Positions 47,204-55,771 are shown, counted from the first letter of the stretch. The stretch: 64,000 nucleotides of DNA from Amycolatopsis arida (GCF_900115565.1 NZ_FOWW01000002.1:160100-224099); one strand, 5' to 3'. Notes: a model not told the origin generated them from the sequence alone. Translations and numbers: made by a program.

Positions 47204-47803
47204 ATGTCATCCGAGCGAAGAGATGTCTGGACGAAGTTACGTATTGCCGCGGTGGGTCTGCTCGCGGCCCTGTCGTCCCTCGTGGTCACGGGCAACGCGC
47301 AGGCGGACACCGGCGCCCAACAGGTGGACGTTCCACCGGTGTGCAGCGGCGGAACCGACAAGTACACCTTCCACCAGCCGGGCGACTCCACCAATCCCGG
47401 ACTGGACCTGGTTCCGAAGCCCACCAAGTTCAGCGGAAGCTCGCAGACCTACAGCACCTGCACGGCCGCGGCGAACGGCGCGACCAAGTTCTTCCTGAAG
47501 AGCCTGTCCGGTGAGGGCAACCTGGCCTGCACGGTCAACGCCAACACCACCGGCACCGCCGAGATCCACTGGCTCCGCGACGAGAGCGGGACCGTCGCGG
47601 CGAAGAGCCACGGCGAGGTGATCAACCTCGTGATCGACGGCGCCTCCAAGGAAGTGAGCGTCCGCATTCGGGTGGAGAGCGGCGCCTACGCCGGTCACAT
47701 CCTGGTCCTGAGCTACACCTCCACCGCCGACACGCGGGAATGCGTGTCGCCGGACGGCATGAAGACGGTGTTCGGCCTGCTGAAGGCAGTGACCGTCGTC
47801 TGA
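47204..47803 (+). CDS. Secreted protein, function unknown
   Basis: This 199-residue exported protein has a signal peptide (RIAAVGLLAALSSLVVTGNA, cleavage after NAQA) and a mature part of about 165 residues with four cysteines (PPVCSGG, YSTCTA, LACTV, TRECVS), probably two disulfides. It has a beta-rich look with many Thr/Ser/Val. GGA lies upstream of ATG 47204. No family is recognised. AT-rich upstream DNA and isolation suggest horizontal origin. Confidence 0.8.
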   Translation: MSSERRDVWTKLRIAAVGLLAALSSLVVTGNAQADTGAQQVDVPPVCSGGTDKYTFHQPGDSTNPGLDLVPKPTKFSGSSQTYSTCTAAANGATKFFLKSLSGEGNLACTVNANTTGTAEIHWLRDESGTVAAKSHGEVINLVIDGASKEVSVRIRVESGAYAGHILVLSYTSTADTRECVSPDGMKTVFGLLKAVTVV

Positions 47804-47852
47804 CTCCGGATTCCGTCGGTGGGCGGCGGCCCGGAACCCCTGTTCGCCGGCC

Positions 47853-47912
47853 CCCGCGGCCCTTCGGTTGCCCGCCACCAGTCAAGGGAGTGGTCAGCTA
47901 AAGGGCCGCGGG
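47853..47912 (+). terminator. Hairpin after the secreted protein gene
   Basis: CCCGCGGCCCTT (47853-47864) and AAGGGCCGCGGG (47901-47912) pair over 12 bp with an inner CCAC/GTGG stem. It lies 50 bp after the stop. Confidence 0.6.
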
Positions 47913-48130
47913 CACAGGTGCGTCCCACCGGGGAGAGAAACCGTCAGCAATTTTCCGACCCAGGTCACGGAAAAATGTTCACCAAAGCTCCGCTCAACCG
48001 GGCGCGGGTCTCGCTGGCAATCGTCGCCGTGCGAATTCTCAGTCTCCGCGTGGCGGGCACTCCATGAACACGTTCTCGGGGTGGACGGGACGCCGACCGG
48101 GACGAGTCGACGATCCGGGCGCGGGAACTC

Positions 48131-48245
48131 GGTCAGCCCGCGGTGAGCCGGCGCGTCCTCCTGCACCGGTGCCCGTCCGCCGGGACGCGCCGCAGCTCGG
48201 CGCCGGGAGCCGCGTCGACGACCGTACTCCCGGACCAGCGCCCGC
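48131..48245 (-). pseudogene. Fragments of an alpha/beta-hydrolase duplicate
   Basis: Bases 48131-48215 are a diverged copy of the 3' end of the intact hydrolase at 48.66 kb: GGTCAGCCCG, GCGTCCTCCTGCACC and CGCAGCTCGGCGCCG are shared in the same order. Bases 48221-48240 (GTACTCCCGGACCAG) match an internal part of that gene near 49.0 kb. The 250 bp between the two blocks in the intact gene are missing. It is a deleted paralogue, 0.5 kb away on the same strand. Confidence 0.7.
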
Positions 48246-48311
48246 CTCGGTCAGCATGGGACCCGATCGGAGGACGGGCTTGCCCCGGTGGCACGTGACT
48301 ATCCTGGGCCG

Positions 48312-48656
48312 ATGCTGCACCTCATCCCGAACCTCGGCCTCGAGGACACCATCCGGTTCGAGGGCGAGGCGTACGGAGCCGGCGTCTCGTTCTTCGCCGT
48401 CGACGCCGAGCCCGGTGACACCGTGGCGTTGCACCGCCACCCCTACCCGGAGACCTGGGTGGTCCGGTCCGGGCGGGTGCACCTCGACGCCAACGGCCAG
48501 CAGGCCGAGCTCGGCCCCGGCGACATCGTGGTGGTGACCACCGGCACCCCGCACCGGTACACCGCGATCGGGCCGGACCGGCTGGACATGGTGTGCATCC
48601 ACGACGCCGGCCGGGTGTCCACCACCTGGCTGGAGCCCAGCGAGCGGGACGGCTGA
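48312..48656 (+). CDS. Cupin-domain protein
   Basis: This 114-residue single cupin has metal-binding motif 1 with VALHRHPYPETWVVRSGR (His-His-Glu pattern) and motif 2 GDIVVVTTGTPHRYTAIG (final His). Its role may be a small dioxygenase, isomerase or sensor. ATG 48312 is used. It converges on the hydrolase gene, whose stop is 4 bp away. Confidence 0.88.
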   Translation: MLHLIPNLGLEDTIRFEGEAYGAGVSFFAVDAEPGDTVALHRHPYPETWVVRSGRVHLDANGQQAELGPGDIVVVTTGTPHRYTAIGPDRLDMVCIHDAGRVSTTWLEPSERDG

Positions 48657-48660
48657 GCGG

Positions 48661-49482
48661 TCAGCCCGCGCGGAGGAACGCGACCAGCTCCGCGGTGAGC
48701 CGGGCCGGGGCGTCCTCCTGCACCAGGTGCCCGGCCGCCGGGATGAGCCGCAGCTCGGCGCCGGGGATCGCGGCGGCGAGCTCGCGCCCCTTCGCCGCCG
48801 GGATCCAGGTGTCCTCGGCGCCCCAGCACACCAGCACCGGAAGGTCCAGCTCGCCGTAGCGATCCTGCACCTCGTCGGTGTACCGCTGGTCGGCCTGGGC
48901 GACCTGCCGGTAGAACGCCGGCTGCCCCTCCGGCCCGAGCCACGGCTCGACCAGGGCGTCCAGCGTCTCCGGCCGCCAGCCGCGGTGCGCGGCCGACCGC
49001 ACGTACTCCCGGACCAGTGCCCGGTGCAGGTCGGGCGGCAGCCGCTCGAACACCGCGGCGTGCTCGCGGACCAGGCGGAAGAACTCGCTGCCCCACGGCC
49101 GCAGGGCGACCGGGTCCACCAGCGCGAGCCGGCGGTAGGTCGCGCCGTGCAGCAGGGTGGCCCGCAGCGCCACCGCGCCGCCGAAGTCGTGGGCGACCAC
49201 CGACGGCGCGGTCAGCTCCCAGTGCGCCAGCAGCGCGGTGAAGACCTCGGCCTGCCTGGCCAGCGACACGTCCTGCTCCGGCCGCATCGTCGACCGCCCG
49301 TAGCCGGGCATGTCCCACACGAACACCTCGTGCGTGCCGGCCAGTGCCGCCGCGACGTCCCGCCAGACCAGCGACGAGAACGGGGTGCCGTGCAGCAGCA
49401 CCACCGGCGGTCCGGCACCGAACCGGGCCCAGCGCACCACGTCACCGGACGTCACGAACTCCTCGGGCAGCGTCCAGCCCAC
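48661..49482 (-). CDS. Alpha/beta-fold hydrolase
   Basis: This 273-residue hydrolase has the oxyanion motif VVLLHGTPFSSLVWRDVAAA and the nucleophile elbow VVAHDFGGAVALRATLLHGA with Asp, as in haloalkane dehalogenases and epoxide hydrolases. The acid is in LVCWGAEDTWIP and the catalytic His in PAAGHLVQEDAP. GTG 49482 follows a strong AAGGAGGT. Reaction is likely dehalogenation or epoxide/ester hydrolysis. It is divergent from an ArsR-type regulator. Confidence 0.9.
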   Translation of the reverse strand: MGWTLPEEFVTSGDVVRWARFGAGPPVVLLHGTPFSSLVWRDVAAALAGTHEVFVWDMPGYGRSTMRPEQDVSLARQAEVFTALLAHWELTAPSVVAHDFGGAVALRATLLHGATYRRLALVDPVALRPWGSEFFRLVREHAAVFERLPPDLHRALVREYVRSAAHRGWRPETLDALVEPWLGPEGQPAFYRQVAQADQRYTDEVQDRYGELDLPVLVCWGAEDTWIPAAKGRELAAAIPGAELRLIPAAGHLVQEDAPARLTAELVAFLRAG

Positions 49483-49537
49483 CGTCCCACCTCCTTGCGT
49501 AACCGGCAAAACCAGAACGATGGTAACAAAATCGCCT

Positions 49538-49555
49538 TTGTACGGATCTTGTACG
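49538..49555. promoter_or_regulatory. Direct repeat TTGTACG, possible operator
   Basis: TTGTACG at 49538-49544 and 49549-49555 are 11 bp apart start to start, one helical turn, between the hydrolase and ArsR-type genes. The surrounding patch is AT-rich and probably holds the divergent promoters. Confidence 0.45.
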
Positions 49556-49644
49556 CGGCCGCGTTCCACTGGTCGGGAGTTCACTGGGGACTGCTGGGGA
49601 GGACACGTGATCACGAAGGACGGCGGCCGGGAGCGGGGAACCCG

Positions 49645-50214
49645 ATGAGGGACCTGCTCTGCCTCGACCGGATCGAGCAGGCCGAGACGCTGTTCAAACC
49701 ACAGCGGGTGCGGGTGCTGCGGCAGCTCGCCGAGCCGCGCTCGTGCCGGGAGGTGGGCGAGCGGCTGGAACAGAGCCCGCAGCGCGTCTACTACCACGTC
49801 AAACGGATGCTGGGCGCCGGGCTGGTGGCCCAGGTCGGCGAGCGCCGGGTCCGCGGCGTCAACGAGGGCGTGTACCAGGCCAGCGCGCGGTCGTACTGGC
49901 TGTCGCCGAAGGTGGTCGGGGCGATCGGCGGGGAGCGGGTGGCCGGCGAGATGGGCGTGGGCACCGTGCTCGACCTCGTGGAGGACATCCCGGCGGAGCT
50001 GGCCGCGCTCGGACAGGACGGTCGGGAGCTGCCCGCGCTCGGGTTGGCCAGGGAGGTGCGGGTGCCGCGTTCGCGGCGCCAGGCGTTCCTCGACGAGCTG
50101 CGGGCCAGCGTGCAGCAGCTGCTGGCCCGCTACGGCGACCCGGACGGCGACCTGGTCAAGCTGGTGCTGGCCTGCTATCCCGGGTCGGGTGAGGAGCCGG
50201 CGGCCCCACGGTAG
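49645..50214 (+). CDS. ArsR-type winged-helix regulator
   Basis: This 189-residue regulator has a winged helix at about 15-95 (FKPQRVRVLRQLAEPRSCRE, VGERLEQSPQRVYYHVKRML) and a C-terminal sensing region (VRVPRSRRQAFLDELRASVQ) like the HTH_20 group. GGGAG lies upstream of ATG 49645. It probably controls the divergent hydrolase. Confidence 0.87.
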   Translation: MRDLLCLDRIEQAETLFKPQRVRVLRQLAEPRSCREVGERLEQSPQRVYYHVKRMLGAGLVAQVGERRVRGVNEGVYQASARSYWLSPKVVGAIGGERVAGEMGVGTVLDLVEDIPAELAALGQDGRELPALGLAREVRVPRSRRQAFLDELRASVQQLLARYGDPDGDLVKLVLACYPGSGEEPAAPR

Positions 50215-50281
50215 CGCTCGGCGAGTCGGCCCCTTCTTCCACCGGCACCGGTGACTGGTCTGTCTACTTCGGGTGATTGGA

Positions 50282-50340
50282 TCCCCACCCCGAAGCCCAA
50301 GTGTGTTGACGGGCACAGCGGCTTCGGATCGGGGTGGGGA
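50282..50340. terminator. Nested hairpin between ArsR and methyltransferase genes
   Basis: TCCCCACCCCGA (50282-50293) pairs with TCGGGGTGGGGA (50329-50340), and GAAGCC/GGCTTC pair inside. It lies between two convergent genes and can serve both. The remaining 120 bp to 50463 hold nothing recognised. Confidence 0.65.
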
Positions 50341-50463
50341 GGGGAATGGATGATGGCCCCGCGTCTCGTGGGGCGTGCCTCAGTGCCTCAGTCAGTGCGG
50401 GAGCGGCGGGTGCTTGGTGTGACGTCCATCGCCGGGATGCGTTTCCCTGGAGCGGCCGCGCGG

Positions 50464-51642
50464 CTAGCCGGGGGTGCGTTCGGCTCGGCAGAGAAAGGCC
50501 ACGGGGCGGCGACCGACCCTGGTCAGCACCACGCTCGCCTCCCCCGCGCCGCGCGGCTTCAACCGGCGGCGCAGCGCGTTGGGATCCACGTCCAGCCCGC
50601 GCACCAGGATCTCCACCCTGCCCACGTCGAACCGGCGCAGCGTGTCCCGCAGGCTCTTCTCCGAGTAGCCGCCGAAGTCGAGCACCCGGAACGCCCGCAC
50701 CCCGGGCGGCGGCGCGTCACCGGTCAGGTAGGCGATCCGCTCGTCGAGCTGCCACAGCCCGTGCCGCGCCCCGTAGTGTCGCACCAGCCCGGCCCGCACC
50801 ACCGCGCCGTCCGGGTCGACGATCCACTCCCCCGGCTCACCCACCCCGATGTCGTCCGGTTCGGCGTCGGTCACCGTCCACGCGGTGCCGTCCGGGCGCA
50901 GCACGGTCGCCCGCCGGGACACCGTCGCCACCGAGCCGCGCCACAGGCACGCCTCCCGCACCTGCCCGTCCAGCGACACCAGCTCCAGCTCGTCCACCCA
51001 CGGCACCACCGAGGGGTCGATCCCCGGCGCGCACTTCACCACCAGGTCGCGCCCCGGGTAGGCGGCGACCAGCGCGTCCAGCGGGGGCGCGAAGTCGGCC
51101 GGTCGCCAGGTGCGCCGGCCGGCGGCGTCCCGGCGAGCCGGGTCGGCCACCACGACGCCGTCCCGGGACACCGGTCGCAGGGCGTCCGCCCGCACCAGCG
51201 CCGGCGCCACCCCGGCGGCCGCGAGGTTGTACCGGGCCATCGCCAACCGCACGGCGTCCAGGTCGGAGCCGAGGCAGCGGCCGCAGGTGCGCGCCAGCGC
51301 GACCAGGTCGGCGCCGATCGAGCAGGTCACGTCGTGCACCACCCGGCCGGCCAGCCGTTGCGCCCGGTGCGCGGCCACGGGCGTCGGCGTGGCCTGCTGC
51401 AGCGCGTCCGCCGTGTACAGCCACTCCCGCGCCCCGTCCAGCTTGACCGCGGCGGCGCGGCGGAGCAGCACGGTCTCCAGCACGGCCGCCGCGTGCTCGG
51501 CACCGGCGATCCGGCGGGCCGCCGCGACGTCGGCGATCCGGCTCGCGCCGGTCAACGGCAGGTCGGCACACGCGGCGAGCGCCCCGGCTCCCGCGGGCGA
51601 GCGCAGGAACGCGACGTCGGCCAGGGTGAACCGGTAGCCCAA
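50464..51642 (-). CDS. THUMP-like SAM-dependent methyltransferase, Rv3037c-like
   Basis: This 392-residue methyltransferase has motif I VVHDVTCSIGADLVALARTC in the middle, ADPARRDAAGRRTWRP (a DPxRR active-site motif), and a C-terminal THUMP-like domain (FDVGRVEILVRGLDVDPNAL, RRRLKPRGAGEASVVLTRVG). It corresponds to M. tuberculosis Rv3037c, a member of the methylglucose-lipopolysaccharide region. A TTG at 51642, 4 bp after the upstream methyltransferase stop, gives the full N-terminus and suggests coupling. Substrate is not certain. Confidence 0.87.
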   Translation of the reverse strand: MGYRFTLADVAFLRSPAGAGALAACADLPLTGASRIADVAAARRIAGAEHAAAVLETVLLRRAAAVKLDGAREWLYTADALQQATPTPVAAHRAQRLAGRVVHDVTCSIGADLVALARTCGRCLGSDLDAVRLAMARYNLAAAGVAPALVRADALRPVSRDGVVVADPARRDAAGRRTWRPADFAPPLDALVAAYPGRDLVVKCAPGIDPSVVPWVDELELVSLDGQVREACLWRGSVATVSRRATVLRPDGTAWTVTDAEPDDIGVGEPGEWIVDPDGAVVRAGLVRHYGARHGLWQLDERIAYLTGDAPPPGVRAFRVLDFGGYSEKSLRDTLRRFDVGRVEILVRGLDVDPNALRRRLKPRGAGEASVVLTRVGRRPVAFLCRAERTPG

Positions 51643-51646
51643 CCGC

Positions 51647-52684
51647 TCAGCGACCCCCGTTGGCCGGCTTCACCCCGGTGATCATCACGTTGTAGAACAG
51701 CTCGCGGGGCAGCACCCTGACGAGCAGCTTCCGGTCCACCGCGGACAGTCGCAGCCACGCCTTGTACGCGAACAGCCGCCACGCCAGGGTCAGCTTCTCC
51801 GATGGGACGGCCGCCTCGAACGTGCGGATAGGCCAGCCCACCAGCGCCGCGGCGAACTCCTCGGTAACCGCCCGCACGTCCCGGGCGCCGGCACGGCGCG
51901 CGGTACGTTCCAGGTCCGTCGGGTCGAACGTGTGCAGGTCCACCACGGCCTCCAGCGCCGCCGCGCGGGAGGACTCGTCGAGCTCCTCCTGCGGCCGCCG
52001 CCACGACCGCAGCGCCGGCAGTCGGGTGAGATTGGTGGTGAGCCACCAGGTGGCCTGGCCGAGCCGGCGGGCGTAGCGGTCGCCGATCTTCGTGGGCTCG
52101 CCGCAGAACACGAACCGCCCGCCGGGCTTGAGCACCCGCAGCACCTCGCGGAAGGCGGCCGGCACGTCCGGGATGTGGTGCAGCACGGCGTGGCCGACGA
52201 CGAGGTCGAAGCTGCCGTCCGGGTACGGGATCCGCTCGGCGTCGGCGACCCTGCCGTCCACGTCGAGGCCGAGTCGCCGGGCGTTGCGCAGCGCCACCTC
52301 GACCATGCCCGGCGAGAGGTCGGTGACCGAGCCGCGCTCGATCACGCCGGCCTGCATCAGGTTGAGCAAGAAGAAGCCGGTGCCGCTGCCCAGCTCCATC
52401 GCCGTCGGGTACGGCTGGCCCTCGGTGCCGGCGACGGCGGTGAAGACGTCCCTGGCGTAGGAGATGCAGCGCTCGTCGTAGGAGATCGACCACTTCTCGT
52501 CGTAGGTGCCGGCCTCCCAGTCGTGGTAGAGCACGTTGGCCAGCTTCGGGTCGGCGTAGGCCGCCCGCACCTGCTCGGCCGTGGCGTGCGGGTTGGGCGC
52601 CGGGTCCACGGGTGGCACCGGTGTGGCCGCGCTCTCCGTCATGTCCGCCTCACTCGCCCCGGGCCGGCCGGTGGTCGACGTCAT
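51647..52684 (-). CDS. Class I SAM-dependent methyltransferase, Rv3038c-like
   Basis: This 345-residue methyltransferase has motif I AMELGSGTGFFLLNLMQAGV, strand 2 SVTDLSPGMVEVALRNARR, strand 4 FDLVVGHAVLHHIPDVP, and VLKPGGRFVFCGEPTKIGDR. The C-terminal helical part (LFAYKAWLRLSAVDRKLLVR) may touch membranes. It lies between the Rv3037c-like and enoyl-CoA hydratase genes exactly as in mycobacteria. Two in-frame ATGs (52684 and 52642) are possible starts. Confidence 0.88.
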   Translation of the reverse strand: MTSTTGRPGASEADMTESAATPVPPVDPAPNPHATAEQVRAAYADPKLANVLYHDWEAGTYDEKWSISYDERCISYARDVFTAVAGTEGQPYPTAMELGSGTGFFLLNLMQAGVIERGSVTDLSPGMVEVALRNARRLGLDVDGRVADAERIPYPDGSFDLVVGHAVLHHIPDVPAAFREVLRVLKPGGRFVFCGEPTKIGDRYARRLGQATWWLTTNLTRLPALRSWRRPQEELDESSRAAALEAVVDLHTFDPTDLERTARRAGARDVRAVTEEFAAALVGWPIRTFEAAVPSEKLTLAWRLFAYKAWLRLSAVDRKLLVRVLPRELFYNVMITGVKPANGGR

Positions 52685-52691
52685 CGCTCGG

Positions 52692-53471
52692 TCACCGGCC
52701 CTGGAAGGTGGCCTTACCGGGGCCGTTCTCGATGAACGACCGCATCCCGGTCTCCTGGTCCTCGGTGGCCCACAGGCTGGTGAACAGGGTGGTCTCCAGC
52801 TTGAGCCCGGTGCGCAGGTCGACGTCGAGGCCGCCGTCGATGGCCGCCTTCGCCGCCCTGAGCGCCACGGCCGGGCCGTTGGCGAACTGCGCCGCCCAGG
52901 CGTGGGCGGTGGTGTACACGTCGTCCGGCGCCACCACCTGGTCGACGATGCCGAGCGCGAGTGCCTCCTCGGCCTCCACGAACCGGCCGGTGAAGACCAG
53001 GTCCTTGGCCTTGCTCGGGCCGATCAGCCGAGCCAGCCGCTGCGTGCCGCCGGCGCCGGGGATGATCCCCAGCTGGATCTCCGGCTGGCCGACCTTGACG
53101 TTGTCCCCGGCGACCCGCCGGTCGGCGGTCAACGCGAGCTCGAGGCCGCCACCGAGGGCGTAGCCGGTGATCGCGGCGACCGTGGGCTTCGGAAGCTCCG
53201 CGACGACGCTCAGCGAGGCGGACAGGTCGGCGCCGAACGTCGACATCTCGACATAACTCCGGTCGGCCATCTCCTTGATGTCGGCGCCGCCGGCGAAGGT
53301 CTTCTGGCCGCCGTAGAGGACCACCGCGCGCACGTCGGCCCGCTCACCGGCCTCCCTGGCCACCTCGGCCAGCTCGGCCTGCACCTGGTTGTTCAGTGCG
53401 TTCACCGGTGGACGGTCCAACCGGATCGTGCCCACCCCGGCCTCGACCTCGAGCCGTACGAACTCGCCCAC
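52692..53471 (-). CDS. Enoyl-CoA hydratase/isomerase family protein (EchA17-like)
   Basis: This 259-residue crotonase-fold enzyme has oxyanion-hole segments TFAGGADIKEMA and ITGYALGGGLELALTADRRV, and the catalytic glutamate region PEIQLGIIPGAGGTQRLARL, so both Glu are present. It hydrates trans-2-enoyl-CoA in beta-oxidation. GTG 53471 follows GAGGAGG. It lies 7 bp from the methyltransferase gene in one operon; the mycobacterial counterpart is echA17 (Rv3039c). Confidence 0.93.
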   Translation of the reverse strand: MGEFVRLEVEAGVGTIRLDRPPVNALNNQVQAELAEVAREAGERADVRAVVLYGGQKTFAGGADIKEMADRSYVEMSTFGADLSASLSVVAELPKPTVAAITGYALGGGLELALTADRRVAGDNVKVGQPEIQLGIIPGAGGTQRLARLIGPSKAKDLVFTGRFVEAEEALALGIVDQVVAPDDVYTTAHAWAAQFANGPAVALRAAKAAIDGGLDVDLRTGLKLETTLFTSLWATEDQETGMRSFIENGPGKATFQGR

Positions 53472-53534
53472 GCGTTCCTCCTCACGCACCGCCTACGTCG
53501 GACCCCTGCAGGCTACCGGTCAGTAGAGGTGGGG

Positions 53535-54371
53535 TCAGCGACGCCGGGCGAAGAAGCGCTCGCCGGAGCGCTCGAGCAGCAGGTCCTGCCCGAAGGTGCG
53601 GGACAGGTTCTCGCTGGTCAGCACGTCGTCGACGAGCCCGGCGGCCACCGCGCGGCCCTCGGCGAGCAGCAGGGCGTGGGTGAACCCGGGCGGGATCTCC
53701 TCCACGTGGTGGGTGACCAGCACCATCGCCGGCGCGTCGGGGTCCTGCGCCAGTGTGGCCAGCCGGGCGACCAGGTCCTCCCGGCCACCGAGGTCGAGAC
53801 CGGCGGCCGGCTCGTCGAGCAGCAGCATCTCCGGGTCGGTCATCAGCGCGCGGGCGATCAGGGTGCGCTTGCGCTCGCCCTCGGACAGGGTGCCGAACGT
53901 GCGGGTGGCGAGGTGCTTGATGCCGAGCGCGCCGAGCAGCTCGTCGGCCCGCTCGGTGTCCATGCTGTCGTACCGTTCGCGCCAGCGACCGAGCACGGCG
54001 TAGCCGGCGCTGACCACGACGTCGCGGACCCGCTCGTCGGGCGGTACCCGGCCGTTGATCGCCGCCGAGGTGAAGCCGATCCGGGGGCGCAGCTCGAACA
54101 CGTCCACCCGGCCGAGCCGCTCGCCGAGCAGATGGACGGTGCCGGTGGTGGGGTGCAGCTCGGCCGCGGCGAGCCGGAGCAGCGTGGTCTTGCCGGCGCC
54201 GTTCGGCCCGAGCACCACCCACCGCTCGTCGAGCTCGACCGACCAGTCGAGGTCGGCGAGCAAGGCGTTGCCGCCGCGCCGCACGCCGACCCCCGCCATG
54301 TGCACCACGAGATCGGCGAGGTCGGCGGGGTCGCTGGGCTGCGTCTGGCTGGGCTGGGTCGGCTCGCTCAC
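53535..54371 (-). CDS. ABC transporter ATP-binding protein (Rv3041c-like)
   Basis: This 278-residue ABC ATPase has Walker A VVLGPNGAGKTTLLRLAA, signature GTLSEGERKRTLIARAL, Walker B MLLLDEPAAGLD and switch His LVTHHVEEIPPGFTHAL. It resembles ModF/YhiH-type soluble ATPases; no permease is adjacent. GTG 54371 begins a Pro/Gln/Ser-rich leader. Rv3041c stands in the same place in mycobacteria; the Nudix gene Rv3040c is missing here. Confidence 0.9.
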   Translation of the reverse strand: MSEPTQPSQTQPSDPADLADLVVHMAGVGVRRGGNALLADLDWSVELDERWVVLGPNGAGKTTLLRLAAAELHPTTGTVHLLGERLGRVDVFELRPRIGFTSAAINGRVPPDERVRDVVVSAGYAVLGRWRERYDSMDTERADELLGALGIKHLATRTFGTLSEGERKRTLIARALMTDPEMLLLDEPAAGLDLGGREDLVARLATLAQDPDAPAMVLVTHHVEEIPPGFTHALLLAEGRAVAAGLVDDVLTSENLSRTFGQDLLLERSGERFFARRR

Positions 54372-54496
54372 GGGGCCATTGTCCCGACCGCCGCCGACCG
54401 CGTCACCACGCCCCCGGGTCCGGTGGCGCTCGCGGCGCCCGTCCACGAGATGGGAGCGGGGTCGCCGGGCGCGCCAGCTGTGGCAGCATCCGAATC

Positions 54497-54595
54497 GTGA
54501 TCTCCGTACGGCCGCGTCGCACGCAGGGTGGGTTCTGGCGCGACCGCGTCGTGGACCTCCTGCTGGTCGCCTCGGCGCGGTGTCGCGAGCGGTAG
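54497..54595 (+). CDS. Cysteine-responsive-type leader peptide upstream of cysteine dioxygenase
   Basis: This is a 32-codon upstream frame, GTG 54497 to TAG, encoding MISVRPRRTQGGFWRDRVVD and then LLLVASARCRER. The DLLxVASAxCR ending matches the family of putative leader peptides that precede sulfur-metabolism genes in actinobacteria, where slow Cys decoding attenuates downstream expression. It lies 40 bp before the cysteine dioxygenase start. The match is from memory of the family; control is inferred. Confidence 0.65.
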   Translation: MISVRPRRTQGGFWRDRVVDLLLVASARCRER

Positions 54596-54635
54596 TCCCC
54601 TCGACACCGTTCGCACGACCTTTCCGGAGTATCCC

Positions 54636-55181
54636 ATGACCACGTCGATCACCCCTGCCCCGCTCGAGATCCATCCCCGACTCGCCAGCGCGCTGCCCGA
54701 GCGACTCCTCCACCCAGGACGTCTACTGTGGACGCCCAAGGAGCTGGCCGAGCTGACCGGGACCGCGGCCGCCGAGCTGGCCACCCCGCTGCGCCGGCTG
54801 CTCCGGTTCGACGCCGAGCGGCGCTGGTGGGCGCGGCTCGCGCTGACCGACGGGGTGGAGGTGTGGCTGCTGTCGTGGTTGCCGGGGCAGCGGACCGCGC
54901 CACACGACCACGGCGGTGCGGCCGGGGCGTTCACCGTGTTGCAGGGTGAGCTCACCGAGGAGTACCGCTATCCCGGTGGGCCGATCCGGCAGCGCGTGCA
55001 CGCCGCGGGGCGGCCGATCGGGTTCGGGCCGGGGCGGGCGCACCGGGTGGGCAACACGTTCGCGGCGCCGGCGGCGAGCGTGCACGCGTACTCGCCGCCG
55101 CTGGTGCGGACCCGGGAGTACTCGTCACTGGCGGATGTGCCCGCCGAGCCGCCGCCGGTGCCGGTGGTGCTGCCCCGGTGA
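54636..55181 (+). CDS. Cysteine dioxygenase
   Basis: This 181-residue cupin-fold cysteine dioxygenase has LSWLPGQRTAPHDHGGAAGA (iron-binding His-x-His), VLQGELTEEYRY and HRVGNTFAAPAASVHAYSPP (third His). It oxidises cysteine to cysteine sulfinate. GGAG is 7 nt before ATG 54636. It overlaps the rhodanese gene by 4 bp, and a leader peptide lies upstream, giving a coherent sulfur-amino-acid module. Confidence 0.92.
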   Translation: MTTSITPAPLEIHPRLASALPERLLHPGRLLWTPKELAELTGTAAAELATPLRRLLRFDAERRWWARLALTDGVEVWLLSWLPGQRTAPHDHGGAAGAFTVLQGELTEEYRYPGGPIRQRVHAAGRPIGFGPGRAHRVGNTFAAPAASVHAYSPPLVRTREYSSLADVPAEPPPVPVVLPR

Positions 55182-55573
55182 GCGCCGTCGACGACCTGCT
55201 GGCCGCCACTCGGTCCACTCTGGATCGGGTGGCGCCGGCCGATCTCGTGCGGCTGCGGGACGAGGGGGCACTGGTGGTGGACATCCGGCCGGTGGCCGAC
55301 CGGGTCGCCGAGGGCGAGATCCCGGGTGCGGTGCCGGTGGAGCGGATCCACCTGGAGTGGCGGCTGGACCCGTCGAGCCCACACCGGCTGCCCCAGGTGC
55401 GGGAGGACCGGGTGGTGGTCGTGGTGTGCAACGAGGGCTACGCCTCCAGCCTGGCGGCCGCCATCCTCCGCGAGTTGGGGCTGCGGCGGGCCACCGACCT
55501 GATCGGCGGGTTCCGCGCCTGGCGCGCCGCCGGCCTCCCCACCCGACCCGGCGGCACCCCACCGATCCCCTGA
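55178..55573 (+). CDS. Rhodanese-like domain protein
   Basis: This 131-residue single rhodanese has DIRPVADRVAEGEIPGAVPV and the active-site loop VVVVCNEGYASSLAAAIL, where Cys begins the six-residue loop CNEGYA, followed by DLIGGFRAWRAAGLPT. It probably transfers sulfane sulfur. The start GTG lies in the cysteine dioxygenase stop, so the two act together in cysteine sulfur disposal. Confidence 0.92.
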   Translation: MSAVDDLLAATRSTLDRVAPADLVRLRDEGALVVDIRPVADRVAEGEIPGAVPVERIHLEWRLDPSSPHRLPQVREDRVVVVVCNEGYASSLAAAILRELGLRRATDLIGGFRAWRAAGLPTRPGGTPPIP

Positions 55574-55584
55574 TCTCACGAGCG

Positions 55585-55632
55585 ACCGCCGCCCGGGCCG
55601 CCGCCCGGACCGCCGCCCGGACCGCCACCAGC
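55585..55632. repeat. 12-bp tandem repeat
   Basis: ACCGCCGCCCGG at 55585, GCCGCCGCCCGG at 55597, ACCGCCGCCCGG at 55609 and a partial unit at 55621. It begins just 12 bp after the rhodanese stop. Confidence 0.85.
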
Positions 55633-55771
55633 ACGCACCGAGTGGACCATTCAGCCCCGACACCACTCGACGCCCACCCGCCCCATGGGGGACGCGCCCA
55701 TGTCCATTTTATCGGTGTTCGAGCTCGCGGAAGGGTGCCGGGAGAATCTGTGGATCACCAATGGGTGATGT

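Noticed and set aside
47975-48067. 30-codon frame beginning MFTKAPLNRARVSLAIVAV
   Set aside because: It has a weak signal-like look, but mixed codon use and no clear ribosome site; it may be noise or a truncated start.
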